NCBI RefSeq assembly: GCF_000425585.1
Contig: NZ_AUDS01000018.1
Span: 90,563 to 154,562, forward strand
DNA: 64,000 nt
Source of the DNA: Terrimonas ferruginea DSM 30193
Lineage (GTDB): Bacteria > Bacteroidota > Bacteroidia > Chitinophagales > Chitinophagaceae
Reading direction: 5' to 3'
The notes under the pieces are model-generated. The model was not told where the DNA came from. It was given only the letters and a program-made list of their open reading frames with translations, and did no database searches. How positions within the stretch are numbered: the stretch's first letter is position 1; every line of letters starts with the position of its first letter. Below, in pieces: positions 8,905 through 18,032 of the stretch. The position numbers and the translations under genes are program-made.

Positions 8905-11379
8905 ATGCGTATAACGCTTCTTGCTATATGTCTGGCCATCGCTGCTTCATCCCACTCACAGACGGCGTTGTGGTCGGCTCCCGATTCGGCGCTGGCTGAC
9001 TTCAGAGATAATTATCCGCAGGAAAAAGTATACCTGCATACCGACCGGGACATATATGGCGCAGGAGAAACGATTTGGGGTAAACTTTGGTGCCTGCTGG
9101 ATCAATCGCCCAGCTTCTTAAGCCGCATCGCTTATGTAGAACTGGCCGACAAGAACGGCAAAGTGGTACAGAAAAAAATGTACCGGCTCGATACAGTTGC
9201 CAGTGCTGCCGTTGATATGGATATTCCTTCCGGATTAGCTACCGGCACTTACTCACTCAGCGCTTATACTTTATGGATGCTGAATTTTCCGGCATTTGTT
9301 AGTCATAAAAATATTTATATCCAGGGAGCAAGCCCCTCTGAAGCAAAAACAACAGAGGCCAAAGCAGTACTCAACCTGCGCTTTCTGCCCGAAGGGGGCG
9401 AATGGATACTCGGACTCAACAACCGCGTGGCCTTTCATGCCACTGACGCCAATGGTATGCCGGTGAGTATAGAAGGCTACATTGCGGATAATACCGGCTC
9501 ACGCGTTACCACTTTCAAAACCGAACACAATGGCATGGGCCTGGTGGAACTTACACCCGCAGCCGGAAAATCATATGCTGCATATGTGCGTTTTGGCGGT
9601 TCTGCAGAGCGTAAATATGTACTGCCGCCGGTAAAAAGCGACGGTGTTACCCTGCGTATCGAAAACACCAATGCAAAACGGCTTTTTGTGCTGGTTAACC
9701 GCAGCGAACAAAACAAAGCACGGTTCCGCGAGCTTGAAGTGATTGCACAGATCAATTATGAGATCGTATATCGCGCCAAACTCAACCTTGACGAAGAACA
9801 GAACGCCGTTTCCATCAACAAAAAAGACCTGCCTCCGGGCATATTACATATAACCGTATTTGACCAGCAACATATGCCGGTTGCCGAACGTATCTGTTTT
9901 ATCGAAAATTATCAGCTTACACAACCCGACATACACCACGAAGAAAAGGGATTGGCTGCACGCAAACGTAACACCGTAAGCTTCGGATTGCCGCAAGATA
10001 AAGTGTATGCCCTGTCGGCCCAGGTATCGAGCTACACAGCCGGAGAACCCGTTCACAACAATGCGGATAACCTGATCGCATCGTTGTTGCTGGGTAGTGA
10101 TATCAAGGGTTATATTCATCAACCCGGATATTATTTCCGCAACAAAGACACTGCTACCCTTCGTCATCTGGATTTGTTGCTGATGACACAGGGATGGCGC
10201 CGTTTTGAATGGAAACAACTTCTTGCAAAAGAGAAGCCTGTTATCAGTTATCCCGTAGAGTCAGCGATGAGTTACCGGGGCACCGTAACGAAAAGTGACA
10301 GCAAAGAACTGATCAAAGATGGTAAGGTGTCGTTCATGATCAGAGGCGTGGATTCCTCGTCATTGCTGGCGGAGGCTACGCTTACGGATAAGGGTGAATT
10401 CATTTTGCCGGATGTTAATTTTATCAAAAGTGCCGAAGTGGCCTACATGGGAACAGACAACAAGCGTTCAAACTTCATTGTGGATGTACACATGCTGCCT
10501 ACTTACATCGATAGTTTACAGAAAAGCCGCTATCGCCCGGAAATTACGCTTGATTCGGCGGAGTTGCTGGCGCAGCAAAGAGCGTTGGCGCTTGCCATGA
10601 ACCAACACACGCAACAACTGCAGGACAGTGTGAAGATGCTAAACAATATTGTGATCAAATCGCGTAAGCTATCGCGGGAAGACTCACTCAACGTGGCTTA
10701 TGCAGGAGGCCCATTCCTTATGGGCCGTTCGATCGATCCGACAGCTTATAAATCCTACAGAACCATCTGGCAAATGATACAAGCAGCTATACCGGGAATT
10801 ACGATTGAAGGTAATCCATTTGCCCCTACGAGCGTTACCATGAATCGTTTTGCCGGCATGGGATCCGCCAGTGGCGGCACTGAAGAACTGGCCGGCAGTT
10901 CCGACGGATCGATCAGCAATGGCATTGTAATGGAAGAAAACGGCATTGCCTACTTCCTGAATGAAATAAATGTGAGTTTCGACGTGATCAATACGTTGAC
11001 AGTGGAAGATGTGGCGCTGATCAAAGTAATGAAAAATGAAGCGGCCGCATTGGGTGCCTCCCAGGGAGCCATCGCCATCTACACCAAAAATGGTTTCGAT
11101 GCCGCTGCGCGGGTCTATGACAAACGTTATATTCGTGTAAAGAAAGAAGGCTATGCCGTAAGCAGGGACTTTTTCGATCCACCTTATGCGCGCGGCGACT
11201 CAATGACCACCGCCGATCAGCGTTATACACTTTATTGGAGCGGCAAACTTCGGCCCGCCAACGATAAGCAGTACCGTTTCCGTTTTTTTAATAACGATTC
11301 AGGTAGTAAATTTAAATTGATTATACAGGGTATCAGCCGGGATGGTGAGTTGGTTTGGAAGGAGCAGATACTCGAGTGA
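8905..11379 (+). CDS. Exported MG2-domain protein with C-terminal TonB-plug-like domain
   Basis: 824 residues. Signal peptide (cleavage near SSHSQT), then an MG2/alpha-2-macroglobulin-like beta-sandwich entry (EKVYLHTDRDIYGAGETIWG, about 35-55), several beta domains, and a C-terminal module (about 580-735) resembling a SusC plug without a barrel: MLNNIVIKSRK, an AIPGITIEGN-like segment, and VMKNEAAALGASQGAIAIYT. This architecture recurs in Bacteroidota but has no settled function. It lies 86 bp after the SusCD cassette but behind a terminator, so it is likely transcribed separately. The larger protein at 38096 has a related combination of domains. The stop codon is the first unit of a heptad array. 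Confidence 0.8.
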   Translation: MRITLLAICLAIAASSHSQTALWSAPDSALADFRDNYPQEKVYLHTDRDIYGAGETIWGKLWCLLDQSPSFLSRIAYVELADKNGKVVQKKMYRLDTVASAAVDMDIPSGLATGTYSLSAYTLWMLNFPAFVSHKNIYIQGASPSEAKTTEAKAVLNLRFLPEGGEWILGLNNRVAFHATDANGMPVSIEGYIADNTGSRVTTFKTEHNGMGLVELTPAAGKSYAAYVRFGGSAERKYVLPPVKSDGVTLRIENTNAKRLFVLVNRSEQNKARFRELEVIAQINYEIVYRAKLNLDEEQNAVSINKKDLPPGILHITVFDQQHMPVAERICFIENYQLTQPDIHHEEKGLAARKRNTVSFGLPQDKVYALSAQVSSYTAGEPVHNNADNLIASLLLGSDIKGYIHQPGYYFRNKDTATLRHLDLLLMTQGWRRFEWKQLLAKEKPVISYPVESAMSYRGTVTKSDSKELIKDGKVSFMIRGVDSSSLLAEATLTDKGEFILPDVNFIKSAEVAYMGTDNKRSNFIVDVHMLPTYIDSLQKSRYRPEITLDSAELLAQQRALALAMNQHTQQLQDSVKMLNNIVIKSRKLSREDSLNVAYAGGPFLMGRSIDPTAYKSYRTIWQMIQAAIPGITIEGNPFAPTSVTMNRFAGMGSASGGTEELAGSSDGSISNGIVMEENGIAYFLNEINVSFDVINTLTVEDVALIKVMKNEAAALGASQGAIAIYTKNGFDAAARVYDKRYIRVKKEGYAVSRDFFDPPYARGDSMTTADQRYTLYWSGKLRPANDKQYRFRFFNNDSGSKFKLIIQGISRDGELVWKEQILE

Positions 11380-11420
11380 GTAGTAAGTATTAAGTAGTAA
11401 GTATTAAGTAGTAAGTAATA
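11377..11420 (+). repeat. Stop-anchored TAAGTNN heptad array
   Basis: Starting exactly at the TGA stop codon the sequence reads in 7-bp units: TGAGTAG, then TAAGTAT, TAAGTAG, TAAGTAT, TAAGTAG, TAAGTAA. Six consecutive units share TRAGTA. The same family follows other stop codons in this window. Confidence 0.9.
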
Positions 11421-11440
11421 AATTTCAGGTAAATGGCTAT

Positions 11441-11513
11441 ATTCACTATTGACTATTCACTATTGACTATTCACTATTGACTATTCACTATTGACTATTC
11501 ACCATTCACGTTT
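11441..11513. repeat. ATTCACT/ATTGACT heptad array
   Basis: Four perfect copies of the 14-mer ATTCACTATTGACT (11441-11496) are followed by ATTCACCATTCACG. The complement reads TGAATAG/TCAATAG, the second heptad family in the window. It lies between the MG2/plug gene and the SpmAB-like gene, 21 bp before the latter's start. Confidence 0.92.
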
Positions 11514-11533
11514 TTGACTTTTGAATTTCCCTC

Positions 11534-13024
11534 ATGGCATTAAGCAGAATCTGGTCCGCTTTTATAATCGTTGCTTTAAGTGTAGCCCTGTTCCGGTTTG
11601 CCTTCAATGGCAGCCAGGATGATATATTCGGACGAATGGTAACCGGTTCGTCGAAAGACGAATTCCGTTTCTACGCTATCGGCGATCCGGCAAAATATGG
11701 TTACCCTTCCATCGACAGCTTTACACGCAAAGTGGCGCCCTACTCTTTCAAGCGCCAGGATGCGCCGGATGAAAGCACTAAATTTTTGCTGACCGATAAT
11801 CTTGCTTCGGATTCTGTAAAAATTCTCACCGGTAAATTCACAGCCTTACGTGCAGTCGAATATTCTTATGTTACCGGCAGACTACAAAAGCCGGTAGATG
11901 GTGTAATAGAAACCTGTAAGAGTGCCGTCAACATCTGTTTAGGATTAATAGGCATCATGGCTTTGTTCATGGGATTCATGAGCATTGCAGAAAGAGCCGG
12001 CGGCGTCCGTTTTCTTTCGCGCATCGTGGGACCTTTCTTTTCCAAATTATTTCCCGAAGTGCCTAAAAATCATCCGGCCATCGGTCACATGATGATGAAC
12101 TTCTCGGCCAACATGCTCAACCTCGATAACGCTGCCACACCTTTCGGCATCAAAGCCATGGAGAGCCTGCAGGAACTTAACCCGGATAAAGAAAGAGCCT
12201 CCAACGCGCAGGTAATGTTTCTCTGCCTCCATGCATCCGGTCTTACGTTGATTCCTATCACGATCATTGCGGCACGTGCTTCCGTACGGGCAGCCAATCC
12301 CACCGATATTTTCCTGCCCTGTATGATCGCTACGTTTATGGCCACCATCGCCGCCATGATCATCGTTGCCTTCAAACAAAAGATCCGGTTGTTTCAGCCC
12401 GTAGTCATTTTATGGGTAGGCGGATTGTCGGCGCTGATCGCCGGACTGGTGCTGTTGCTGGTGTCGATGAATACAGTCGGTGTAAACCTCTTTTCAGATC
12501 AATTGAGCAATGGCCTGATTTTATCTATCTTCTTATTGATTACGTTGGGTGGGCTGTATAAACGTATCAATATCTTCGACGCATTCGTAGAGGGCGCCAA
12601 GGGCGGTTTTGAAACCGCTATCCGCATTATTCCCTACCTGGTAGGCATACTCGTTGCCATCAGCCTGCTCCGCAGCAGCGGCACGTTTGACGTGGTGATT
12701 GCCGGTATGAAACAACTATTCGGAGCCTTTGGGGCCGATACGCGTTTTGTAGACGGCCTGCCGACCGCCCTGATCAAACCAATGAGCGGCAGTGGCGCAC
12801 GCGGAATGATGTTCGATACGATGAACGCTTTCGGCCCGGATTCGTTTGCCGGCCGTCTCTCCTGCATTCTGCAGGGTTCCTCCGACACCACTTTTTATGT
12901 GATTGCCGTTTATTTCGGCGCCGTGGGCATCAAGAATACGCGTTATTCTATCGGGGCCATGTTGCTGGCCGACCTGGTGGGCATTATCACGGCGATAAGT
13001 TTGTGTTACCTGTTTTTCGGGTAA
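11534..13024 (+). CDS. Fused SpmA/SpmB-like nucleoside-recognition (gate) membrane protein
   Basis: 496 residues. The N-terminal TM helix (about 5-25) is followed by a soluble loop, then an SpmA-like half with the gate motif HPAIGHMMMNFSANMLNLDN and an SpmB-like half (about 350-496) with KPMSGSGARGMMFDTMNAFG. In endospore formers SpmA and SpmB are separate proteins affecting spore core dehydration. In Bacteroidota they occur as a single fusion with unknown transport role; the gate domain suggests flux of a small solute. No sporulation genes are near. It is monocistronic: a repeat precedes it, and a repeat plus terminator follow. Confidence 0.88.
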   Translation: MALSRIWSAFIIVALSVALFRFAFNGSQDDIFGRMVTGSSKDEFRFYAIGDPAKYGYPSIDSFTRKVAPYSFKRQDAPDESTKFLLTDNLASDSVKILTGKFTALRAVEYSYVTGRLQKPVDGVIETCKSAVNICLGLIGIMALFMGFMSIAERAGGVRFLSRIVGPFFSKLFPEVPKNHPAIGHMMMNFSANMLNLDNAATPFGIKAMESLQELNPDKERASNAQVMFLCLHASGLTLIPITIIAARASVRAANPTDIFLPCMIATFMATIAAMIIVAFKQKIRLFQPVVILWVGGLSALIAGLVLLLVSMNTVGVNLFSDQLSNGLILSIFLLITLGGLYKRINIFDAFVEGAKGGFETAIRIIPYLVGILVAISLLRSSGTFDVVIAGMKQLFGAFGADTRFVDGLPTALIKPMSGSGARGMMFDTMNAFGPDSFAGRLSCILQGSSDTTFYVIAVYFGAVGIKNTRYSIGAMLLADLVGIITAISLCYLFFG

Positions 13025-13130
13025 GTGAATCATCGTGAATGGTGAATGGTCAATCGTCAATGGAAGAGTCATGGCTGTTCCATCTCCACATTTTCACATT
13101 TCCACATCCCGCAGGGCACATTTTCACATT
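13022..13130 (+). repeat. Stop-anchored TGAATGG/TCAATCG array plus CACATTTT repeat
   Basis: From the TAA stop onward: GTGAATC..., GTGAATG, GTGAATG, GTCAATC, GTCAATG (to about 13064). It is followed by a CACATTTTCACATTTCCACAT segment and a second CACATTTTCACATTC (13085-13130). The latter matches the ends of the element inside the sdh operon. Confidence 0.8.
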
Positions 13131-13156
13131 CAAAAAGCGCCCTGCGCTTTTTGTTT
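13131..13156. terminator. Hairpin terminator between spmAB-like gene and ychF
   Basis: Perfect 10-bp stem CAAAAAGCGC (13131-13140) with 13144-13153, 3-nt loop, ending in T residues. It is about 50 bp upstream of the ychF start. Confidence 0.7.
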
Positions 13157-13206
13157 CGTATCTTCGCGCGCCGAATTTTACTTAAAACTGAAAATCTCGA
13201 ATTACC

Positions 13207-14304
13207 ATGGCATTACAGGCAGGCATCGTCGGTCTTCCGAATGTGGGCAAATCAACGCTCTTTAACGCGGTGAGCAACAGCGCAAAAGCACAGGCCAGCA
13301 ACTACCGTTTCTGTACCATCGAACCCAACGTGGGGCTAGTCGATGTACCCGATAGCCGCCTGAGCAAACTGGCCGAACTTGTACAGCCTCAACGGGTTGT
13401 GCCTACGCAGATCGAAATTGTTGATATCGCCGGACTGGTAAAAGGTGCCAGCCGCGGTGAAGGGCTGGGCAACAAATTCCTCGGCAACATCCGCGAGGTG
13501 GATGCCGTTATCCATGTGATCCGCTGTTTCGAAGACGAAAACGTACTGCGTGAAGAAGGCGCGATCAACCCTGTTAGCGACAAAGAGATCATCGATACCG
13601 AACTGCAGTTGAAAGACCTGGAGAGCATCGAGAAAAAGATGTCGAAAACCGAGAAAATGGCCAAAACCGATCCCAAGGCCAAGGCAGAACTCGCCGTTTT
13701 GCAGCTTTGCAAAGATCATCTCGAAAAAGGTCGCAGCATCCGCGAGCTCGGACTGAGCAAAGAAGACAAGATCGCGGTAGCGGATCTGTTCCTGCTGACG
13801 GACAAACCCGTATTGTACGTTGCCAACGTGGACGAAGCTTCCATGCACACCGGTAATAAATATTCCGAAATGCTGAAAGAAGCCGTGAAGAATGAAAATG
13901 CTGAAGTAATCATCATGAACAACAACATCGAAGCGCAAATCGCCGAGATGGATAATGTGGACGACCGTCAATTGTTCATGGAAGAATACGGTATGACCGA
14001 GCCGGCTCTAGACCGCCTGATCCACTCAGCCTATAAACTCCTCAATCTTTATACTTATTTCACCGCCGGTGTGCAGGAAGTGCGTGCCTGGACCATCCAC
14101 CAGGGTTGGAAAGCGCCCGCCGCAGCCGGTGTGATCCATACCGACTTCGAAAAAGGTTTTATCAAAGCTGAAGTGATCGGCTACGACGATTACGTACAAT
14201 ATAAAACCGAAGCCGCCGCCCGCGAAGCAGGCAAGCTGCGCATTGAAGGAAAGGAATACATTGTGAAAGATGGTGATGTGATGCATTTCCGGTTTAATGT
14301 GTGA
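13207..14304 (+). CDS. ychF: Redox-regulated ATPase YchF (Obg-related P-loop protein)
   Basis: 365 residues, close to the usual 363. P-loop GLPNVGKST at residues 9-17, switch [12 protein letters not shown], and NVDE in place of the NKxD of GTPases, which explains preference for ATP. A helical insert follows, then a C-terminal TGS domain (about 280-365, [16 protein letters not shown] and [10 protein letters not shown]). YchF binds ribosomes and is linked to stress responses. A weak promoter-like TATCTTCG box lies at 13159-13166. Monocistronic, followed by a heptad array. Confidence 0.98.
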   Translation: MALQAGIVGLPNVGKSTLFNAVSNSAKAQASNYRFCTIEPNVGLVDVPDSRLSKLAELVQPQRVVPTQIEIVDIAGLVKGASRGEGLGNKFLGNIREVDAVIHVIRCFEDENVLREEGAINPVSDKEIIDTELQLKDLESIEKKMSKTEKMAKTDPKAKAELAVLQLCKDHLEKGRSIRELGLSKEDKIAVADLFLLTDKPVLYVANVDEASMHTGNKYSEMLKEAVKNENAEVIIMNNNIEAQIAEMDNVDDRQLFMEEYGMTEPALDRLIHSAYKLLNLYTYFTAGVQEVRAWTIHQGWKAPAAAGVIHTDFEKGFIKAEVIGYDDYVQYKTEAAAREAGKLRIEGKEYIVKDGDVMHFRFNV

Positions 14305-14307
14305 GAA

Positions 14308-14417
14308 CAGTTATAAGTTGTAAGTAGTAAGTTATAAGTAAAACAGCCCGCAGAGTCTGAAAAATGAACTTGTGGCTGTTAACTTACTACTTAAAACTTA
14401 TTACTTAATACTTACTA
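14308..14417. repeat. Two convergent TAAGTNN arrays forming an inverted repeat
   Basis: After ychF (+) comes TTATAAG-TTGTAAG-TAGTAAG-type repeats ending AAAACAGCC (14311-14348). Reading leftward from the TAG stop of the facing gene come TAGTAAG, TATTAAG, TAATAAG, TTTTAAG, TAGTAAG and TTAACAGCC (14417-14374). AACAGCC and GGCTGTT face each other, so the region can fold into one long hairpin with a 25-nt loop. Confidence 0.88.
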
Positions 14418-17400
14418 CAGTAACGCTGTAATAGTCGCTCTTCCGGTATGAATCGTGCGGGTACTGCCAGGCTTGCGTCCATCATACTGAAAATTTAACT
14501 CCAGGTTATTCAGCAACCTTTTGGTCAGGGTGATATTCCAAAGGAAATTTTTACCGGGCAACAAACCATCCAGCATAATATAACTCACCGTGGTGGTGGT
14601 GCTGCCAACCGCCGCTTTGTAGTTGATGTCTTCATAACTGAATTTACCGGAGATCGAGGTATTCTGCAGAATATTGTATTTGGTTTCTGCCGTAAACCTG
14701 TTCGACACCGCTTTCTCGCCACCGAATACCGGCTCATTTCTTTTCGTTTCGTATTTATATCCCGACGCAAGACGGAATGTGGTTCCGCGGATAAAGGTTA
14801 ATACCGGTTCCACACTCTGGCTGTTGAGATCGTAGTTGCGATTATCAAACTGCGCGTTATCAGTATACAATTCATTGTTGGCGTAGCGTGAATTAACCAG
14901 TAACTGAAATGCCCTGTTGAGATTCCAGCGCAGTTTCAATGTCCAGTCACGCGAGCGGCGACTTTCATATCCATAAGTAAGTAATGATTTACCACTGCTC
15001 CGCAAATTGCTGAGGTCCACACCCCATTTGCTGCCGAAACGGTTGAACGAAAGTGTATTCAGCAAAACTGTATTCAAGGTGATGAGGCCGGTATCATTCA
15101 CGCCATATTTAAACGGATTAAATTCAAAATTTCCCTTGGCCAGCGACTTTTTGGTGATCTGCATCGACGACCCGAGATTGAATCGTCCGATGAATTGGTG
15201 AAAGGCCGAAGCATTGCTGTTACCCCATTTCACGCGCGGATTGAGGGCTATGCTATAATTCAGCGTCGTGTAATTCGCTTTGATGTATTCATTGGTCGGT
15301 GTAAAAATGCGGATGAATTTTGCCTGGTCAGGAAAAGCAGCGAGTTCAAATTCATTTAATTGCTGAAGACCGTCCTCGTTGTAATCGATCCAGGCAAATT
15401 GTCCCGTACCTGCGGGCACCTCAAGATAAGCATAGTCACGTTTCTGCTCCTGCCCCGATCCTACTTCGTATAAAACGTTTCCCGTGATTAATCCTTTCCA
15501 TTCATTCATCACATATTCCACCCGGCCGAGAATGGTTTCATCTTCCGTTTGGGTGGTGATTTTTTTGTCATAGATATGCAGTTTACGGAAGGTGGTATTC
15601 ACATACAATTGCCGCGATGCATTTCCCAGCAACTCTGCCTGCAGATTGAGGTTGTAGCTGCGGTCGCCTTTGGTGAATTCATTGGCTGCCGGGTATTTGT
15701 ATTTGTCTGCACGTGTGAAAAACGTAGCGCCGTAGCGGTTGCGCTTTCTTTCATCGGAACGGAAATAAACGGAATAAGTATCAAAAGAAAATGCATCGGC
15801 AGTCAGGCTGTCCGTGCTTTTGTCTTGCACCTTGTTATGTTCCAAAGCATACCGGAAGCCTAAGCGCCAGTTGTCCAGTTTTTTTAATTCTTTGTTGATG
15901 TCGATCGTCGGACGCAGGAACGATCCCTGGTTGCGGCCTGTTTCAAAATTCGTCAGCACCAGTTCATTGTTGAAGCGCCATCCGCCAAAGTCGCCCTGGT
16001 GCAGCACGGCATGTTGCACACCATTGTAAGAAGCAGAACGGTTATAGGTGGTAATGCGGTAGTTGAAGGTATGCCCGGCCTCGTTTCTTAATCCAGCCGA
16101 TGCACGGATAATTTGTTCATTCGCCGGTTCGGGAAGTAAAGGCAGGCCCCAGTCACGCGAAAATTCTACACTGCGCAAACGTTCCAGCGGCCTGAATTTT
16201 TGTTGCACGTATTCATAATCACCGGACGTAATGAGTTGCAGTTTATTTTTCTTTTTGAGCAATGCAGTATTGAAGACCTGAAACTTTCCGGCATATCCGT
16301 TGTCATCTCCATTGTCTACCCGCGAGAAGGTATTCACATCATAATTACTCATCGCCCCTTCGACCTTTACGAGCGTGTTTTTGTTGAGCTGATAGTCTAA
16401 TCCCAGGTTCAGTAACTGTTGTTTCTTTGGTGTGATCAGTAAGAGCACCGGTTCGTAACGGCCCTGTTTTACGCCGGCGATGGGATCGATGAATTCAAAC
16501 ACTTTACCATTGGCGCCATTGAAACTTGGTACATAGTTGCCATTGCCCTGCCCTACATCCGTAAAAGCCAGGCTGTATTTGGCCTGATCCGGATCGGTGG
16601 AATAACGATAAAATGAATCGAGTCCCGTACCCGGATTATAGTATATTTTTTCATACAATACTTTACCCGCTGCAAACGTGTCGAGTGCCGCAGATGGATA
16701 AAATGCCTTCTGAATACTGTCTCCTAACTCCGACAAGAATTGCTTCTGCCTTGTGTCGAGCACCTGGTTGATAGAAGAGTTTTTAGCATCGCTGTTGTTG
16801 AAAAATCCGATGCGGACGGTAGCTTTTTTATCAATGACCACTTCCTGGTTCAGGTAAATATTGGCGTTGAGAAAATTACGGTCTGCATATTCAAATTCAA
16901 TCTGGATACGGCTGTCTTTGGTGATCATCCTGCGTGGCGTGAACGTGACTTCCGCAGTATTATAATTGATCACATAATCCTGGTCTTCGCCACGTTGCAA
17001 TAATTCACCGTCGATAAATACACGTTCGGTATTGGCAAGTACAATAAAGAAAACTTCGTTGTTGGCGCCTTGCAGGCGATAAGGTCCCTGGTTGCCTTCC
17101 AGTCCCTGGATCACGTTGCGGGTAAACTTTCCTTTGGCAATGGATCCGCTGACCAATGTGTTGGATTGTAACCCGGGTGTGATCTCGTTGGTCGTTTGAA
17201 AGGATAAACCCTGCAATCGTTTATAAAAACGGAGGAAATAAGACTGATTCTGCCGGATGTCGATATCGCCAATGTTGAGTTGCCAGTTCTTTTTCCGGAA
17301 ACGTATATACACTTCATCAAATTCATTCAATTGTTGCGTATTGCCGTCGGGTTGAATAGGAATGTTGTTGTCGGTGATCGCGGCCTGCAATTCGATACTG

Positions 17401-17915
17401 TCACCCAGCATACCGCTCAGTTGAATATTGAGGGTAGAGTTCAACACCGCATCCTGGTTATTACCAAAACCGATTTGCCGCCCGAAACTACCGGATGCCT
17501 GGATATTACCAAAATTGAACAGCCCTCTCCCTTCGTTTTGCAGGATCGGCAGCGGTGAAGAGGAAGCGACCGAATAGGTAACGAGGCTGTCGAAGTTCAG
17601 CGTTTGGGCAACGGGATTCAGTTTATAGGGAAACACGCGATAGGTGACGGCAATCATACCGGCTGTTGGACGTTGTTTCCAGTAAAGCATGCTGCGTACA
17701 AAGTCAAGGCTGTAGGATGCCGTATCCACTTCTGTAACCACCAATGTACCGGGAATAATCGAAAGTGTATCGAGCCGGATGCTGTCGGCTTTTACTTCGA
17801 TGAGTTTTTTGCGGAGGTTGGAGCTGGCAGCGCCCGGCACAGGCAATTGCCCGTAGCTCCGAACGAACAGGCACAGCAGGATCAAAACCGATATTATTCT
17901 CCGCACAACACGCAA
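14415..17915 (-). CDS. Large outer-membrane beta-barrel-type protein, uncharacterised Bacteroidota family
   Basis: 1,166 residues with a signal peptide (LLCLFVRSYGQ). Around residues 215-235 is GDIDIRQNQSYFLRFYKRLQ, around 270-280 EGNQGPYRLQGANNE, and around 310-320 DYVINYNTAEVTFTP. The second half is a long run of amphipathic beta strands ending RATITALL. These motifs recall segments of SprA-like type 9 secretion translocon proteins, but the protein is about half SprA length, so I do not call it SprA. An outer-membrane location is well supported; function is unknown. It converges on ychF and its stop codon opens a heptad array. Confidence 0.7.
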   Translation of the reverse strand: MRVVRRIISVLILLCLFVRSYGQLPVPGAASSNLRKKLIEVKADSIRLDTLSIIPGTLVVTEVDTASYSLDFVRSMLYWKQRPTAGMIAVTYRVFPYKLNPVAQTLNFDSLVTYSVASSSPLPILQNEGRGLFNFGNIQASGSFGRQIGFGNNQDAVLNSTLNIQLSGMLGDSIELQAAITDNNIPIQPDGNTQQLNEFDEVYIRFRKKNWQLNIGDIDIRQNQSYFLRFYKRLQGLSFQTTNEITPGLQSNTLVSGSIAKGKFTRNVIQGLEGNQGPYRLQGANNEVFFIVLANTERVFIDGELLQRGEDQDYVINYNTAEVTFTPRRMITKDSRIQIEFEYADRNFLNANIYLNQEVVIDKKATVRIGFFNNSDAKNSSINQVLDTRQKQFLSELGDSIQKAFYPSAALDTFAAGKVLYEKIYYNPGTGLDSFYRYSTDPDQAKYSLAFTDVGQGNGNYVPSFNGANGKVFEFIDPIAGVKQGRYEPVLLLITPKKQQLLNLGLDYQLNKNTLVKVEGAMSNYDVNTFSRVDNGDDNGYAGKFQVFNTALLKKKNKLQLITSGDYEYVQQKFRPLERLRSVEFSRDWGLPLLPEPANEQIIRASAGLRNEAGHTFNYRITTYNRSASYNGVQHAVLHQGDFGGWRFNNELVLTNFETGRNQGSFLRPTIDINKELKKLDNWRLGFRYALEHNKVQDKSTDSLTADAFSFDTYSVYFRSDERKRNRYGATFFTRADKYKYPAANEFTKGDRSYNLNLQAELLGNASRQLYVNTTFRKLHIYDKKITTQTEDETILGRVEYVMNEWKGLITGNVLYEVGSGQEQKRDYAYLEVPAGTGQFAWIDYNEDGLQQLNEFELAAFPDQAKFIRIFTPTNEYIKANYTTLNYSIALNPRVKWGNSNASAFHQFIGRFNLGSSMQITKKSLAKGNFEFNPFKYGVNDTGLITLNTVLLNTLSFNRFGSKWGVDLSNLRSSGKSLLTYGYESRRSRDWTLKLRWNLNRAFQLLVNSRYANNELYTDNAQFDNRNYDLNSQSVEPVLTFIRGTTFRLASGYKYETKRNEPVFGGEKAVSNRFTAETKYNILQNTSISGKFSYEDINYKAAVGSTTTTVSYIMLDGLLPGKNFLWNITLTKRLLNNLELNFQYDGRKPGSTRTIHTGRATITALL

Positions 17916-18032
17916 AAGCAGTGAGTTTTACTCGAAAGCGTAAATTTCGGCCATTTATTGCGTATGACCATCGCCGTCGGTTTTATTTACGAAAAAAGTG
18001 AGAACTTGGGTGCTGGCAAACAGTTCTCCCTT

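Noticed and set aside
11441..11513. CRISPR-like direct repeats
   Set aside because: The 14-mers are contiguous with no spacers, and no cas genes are present.
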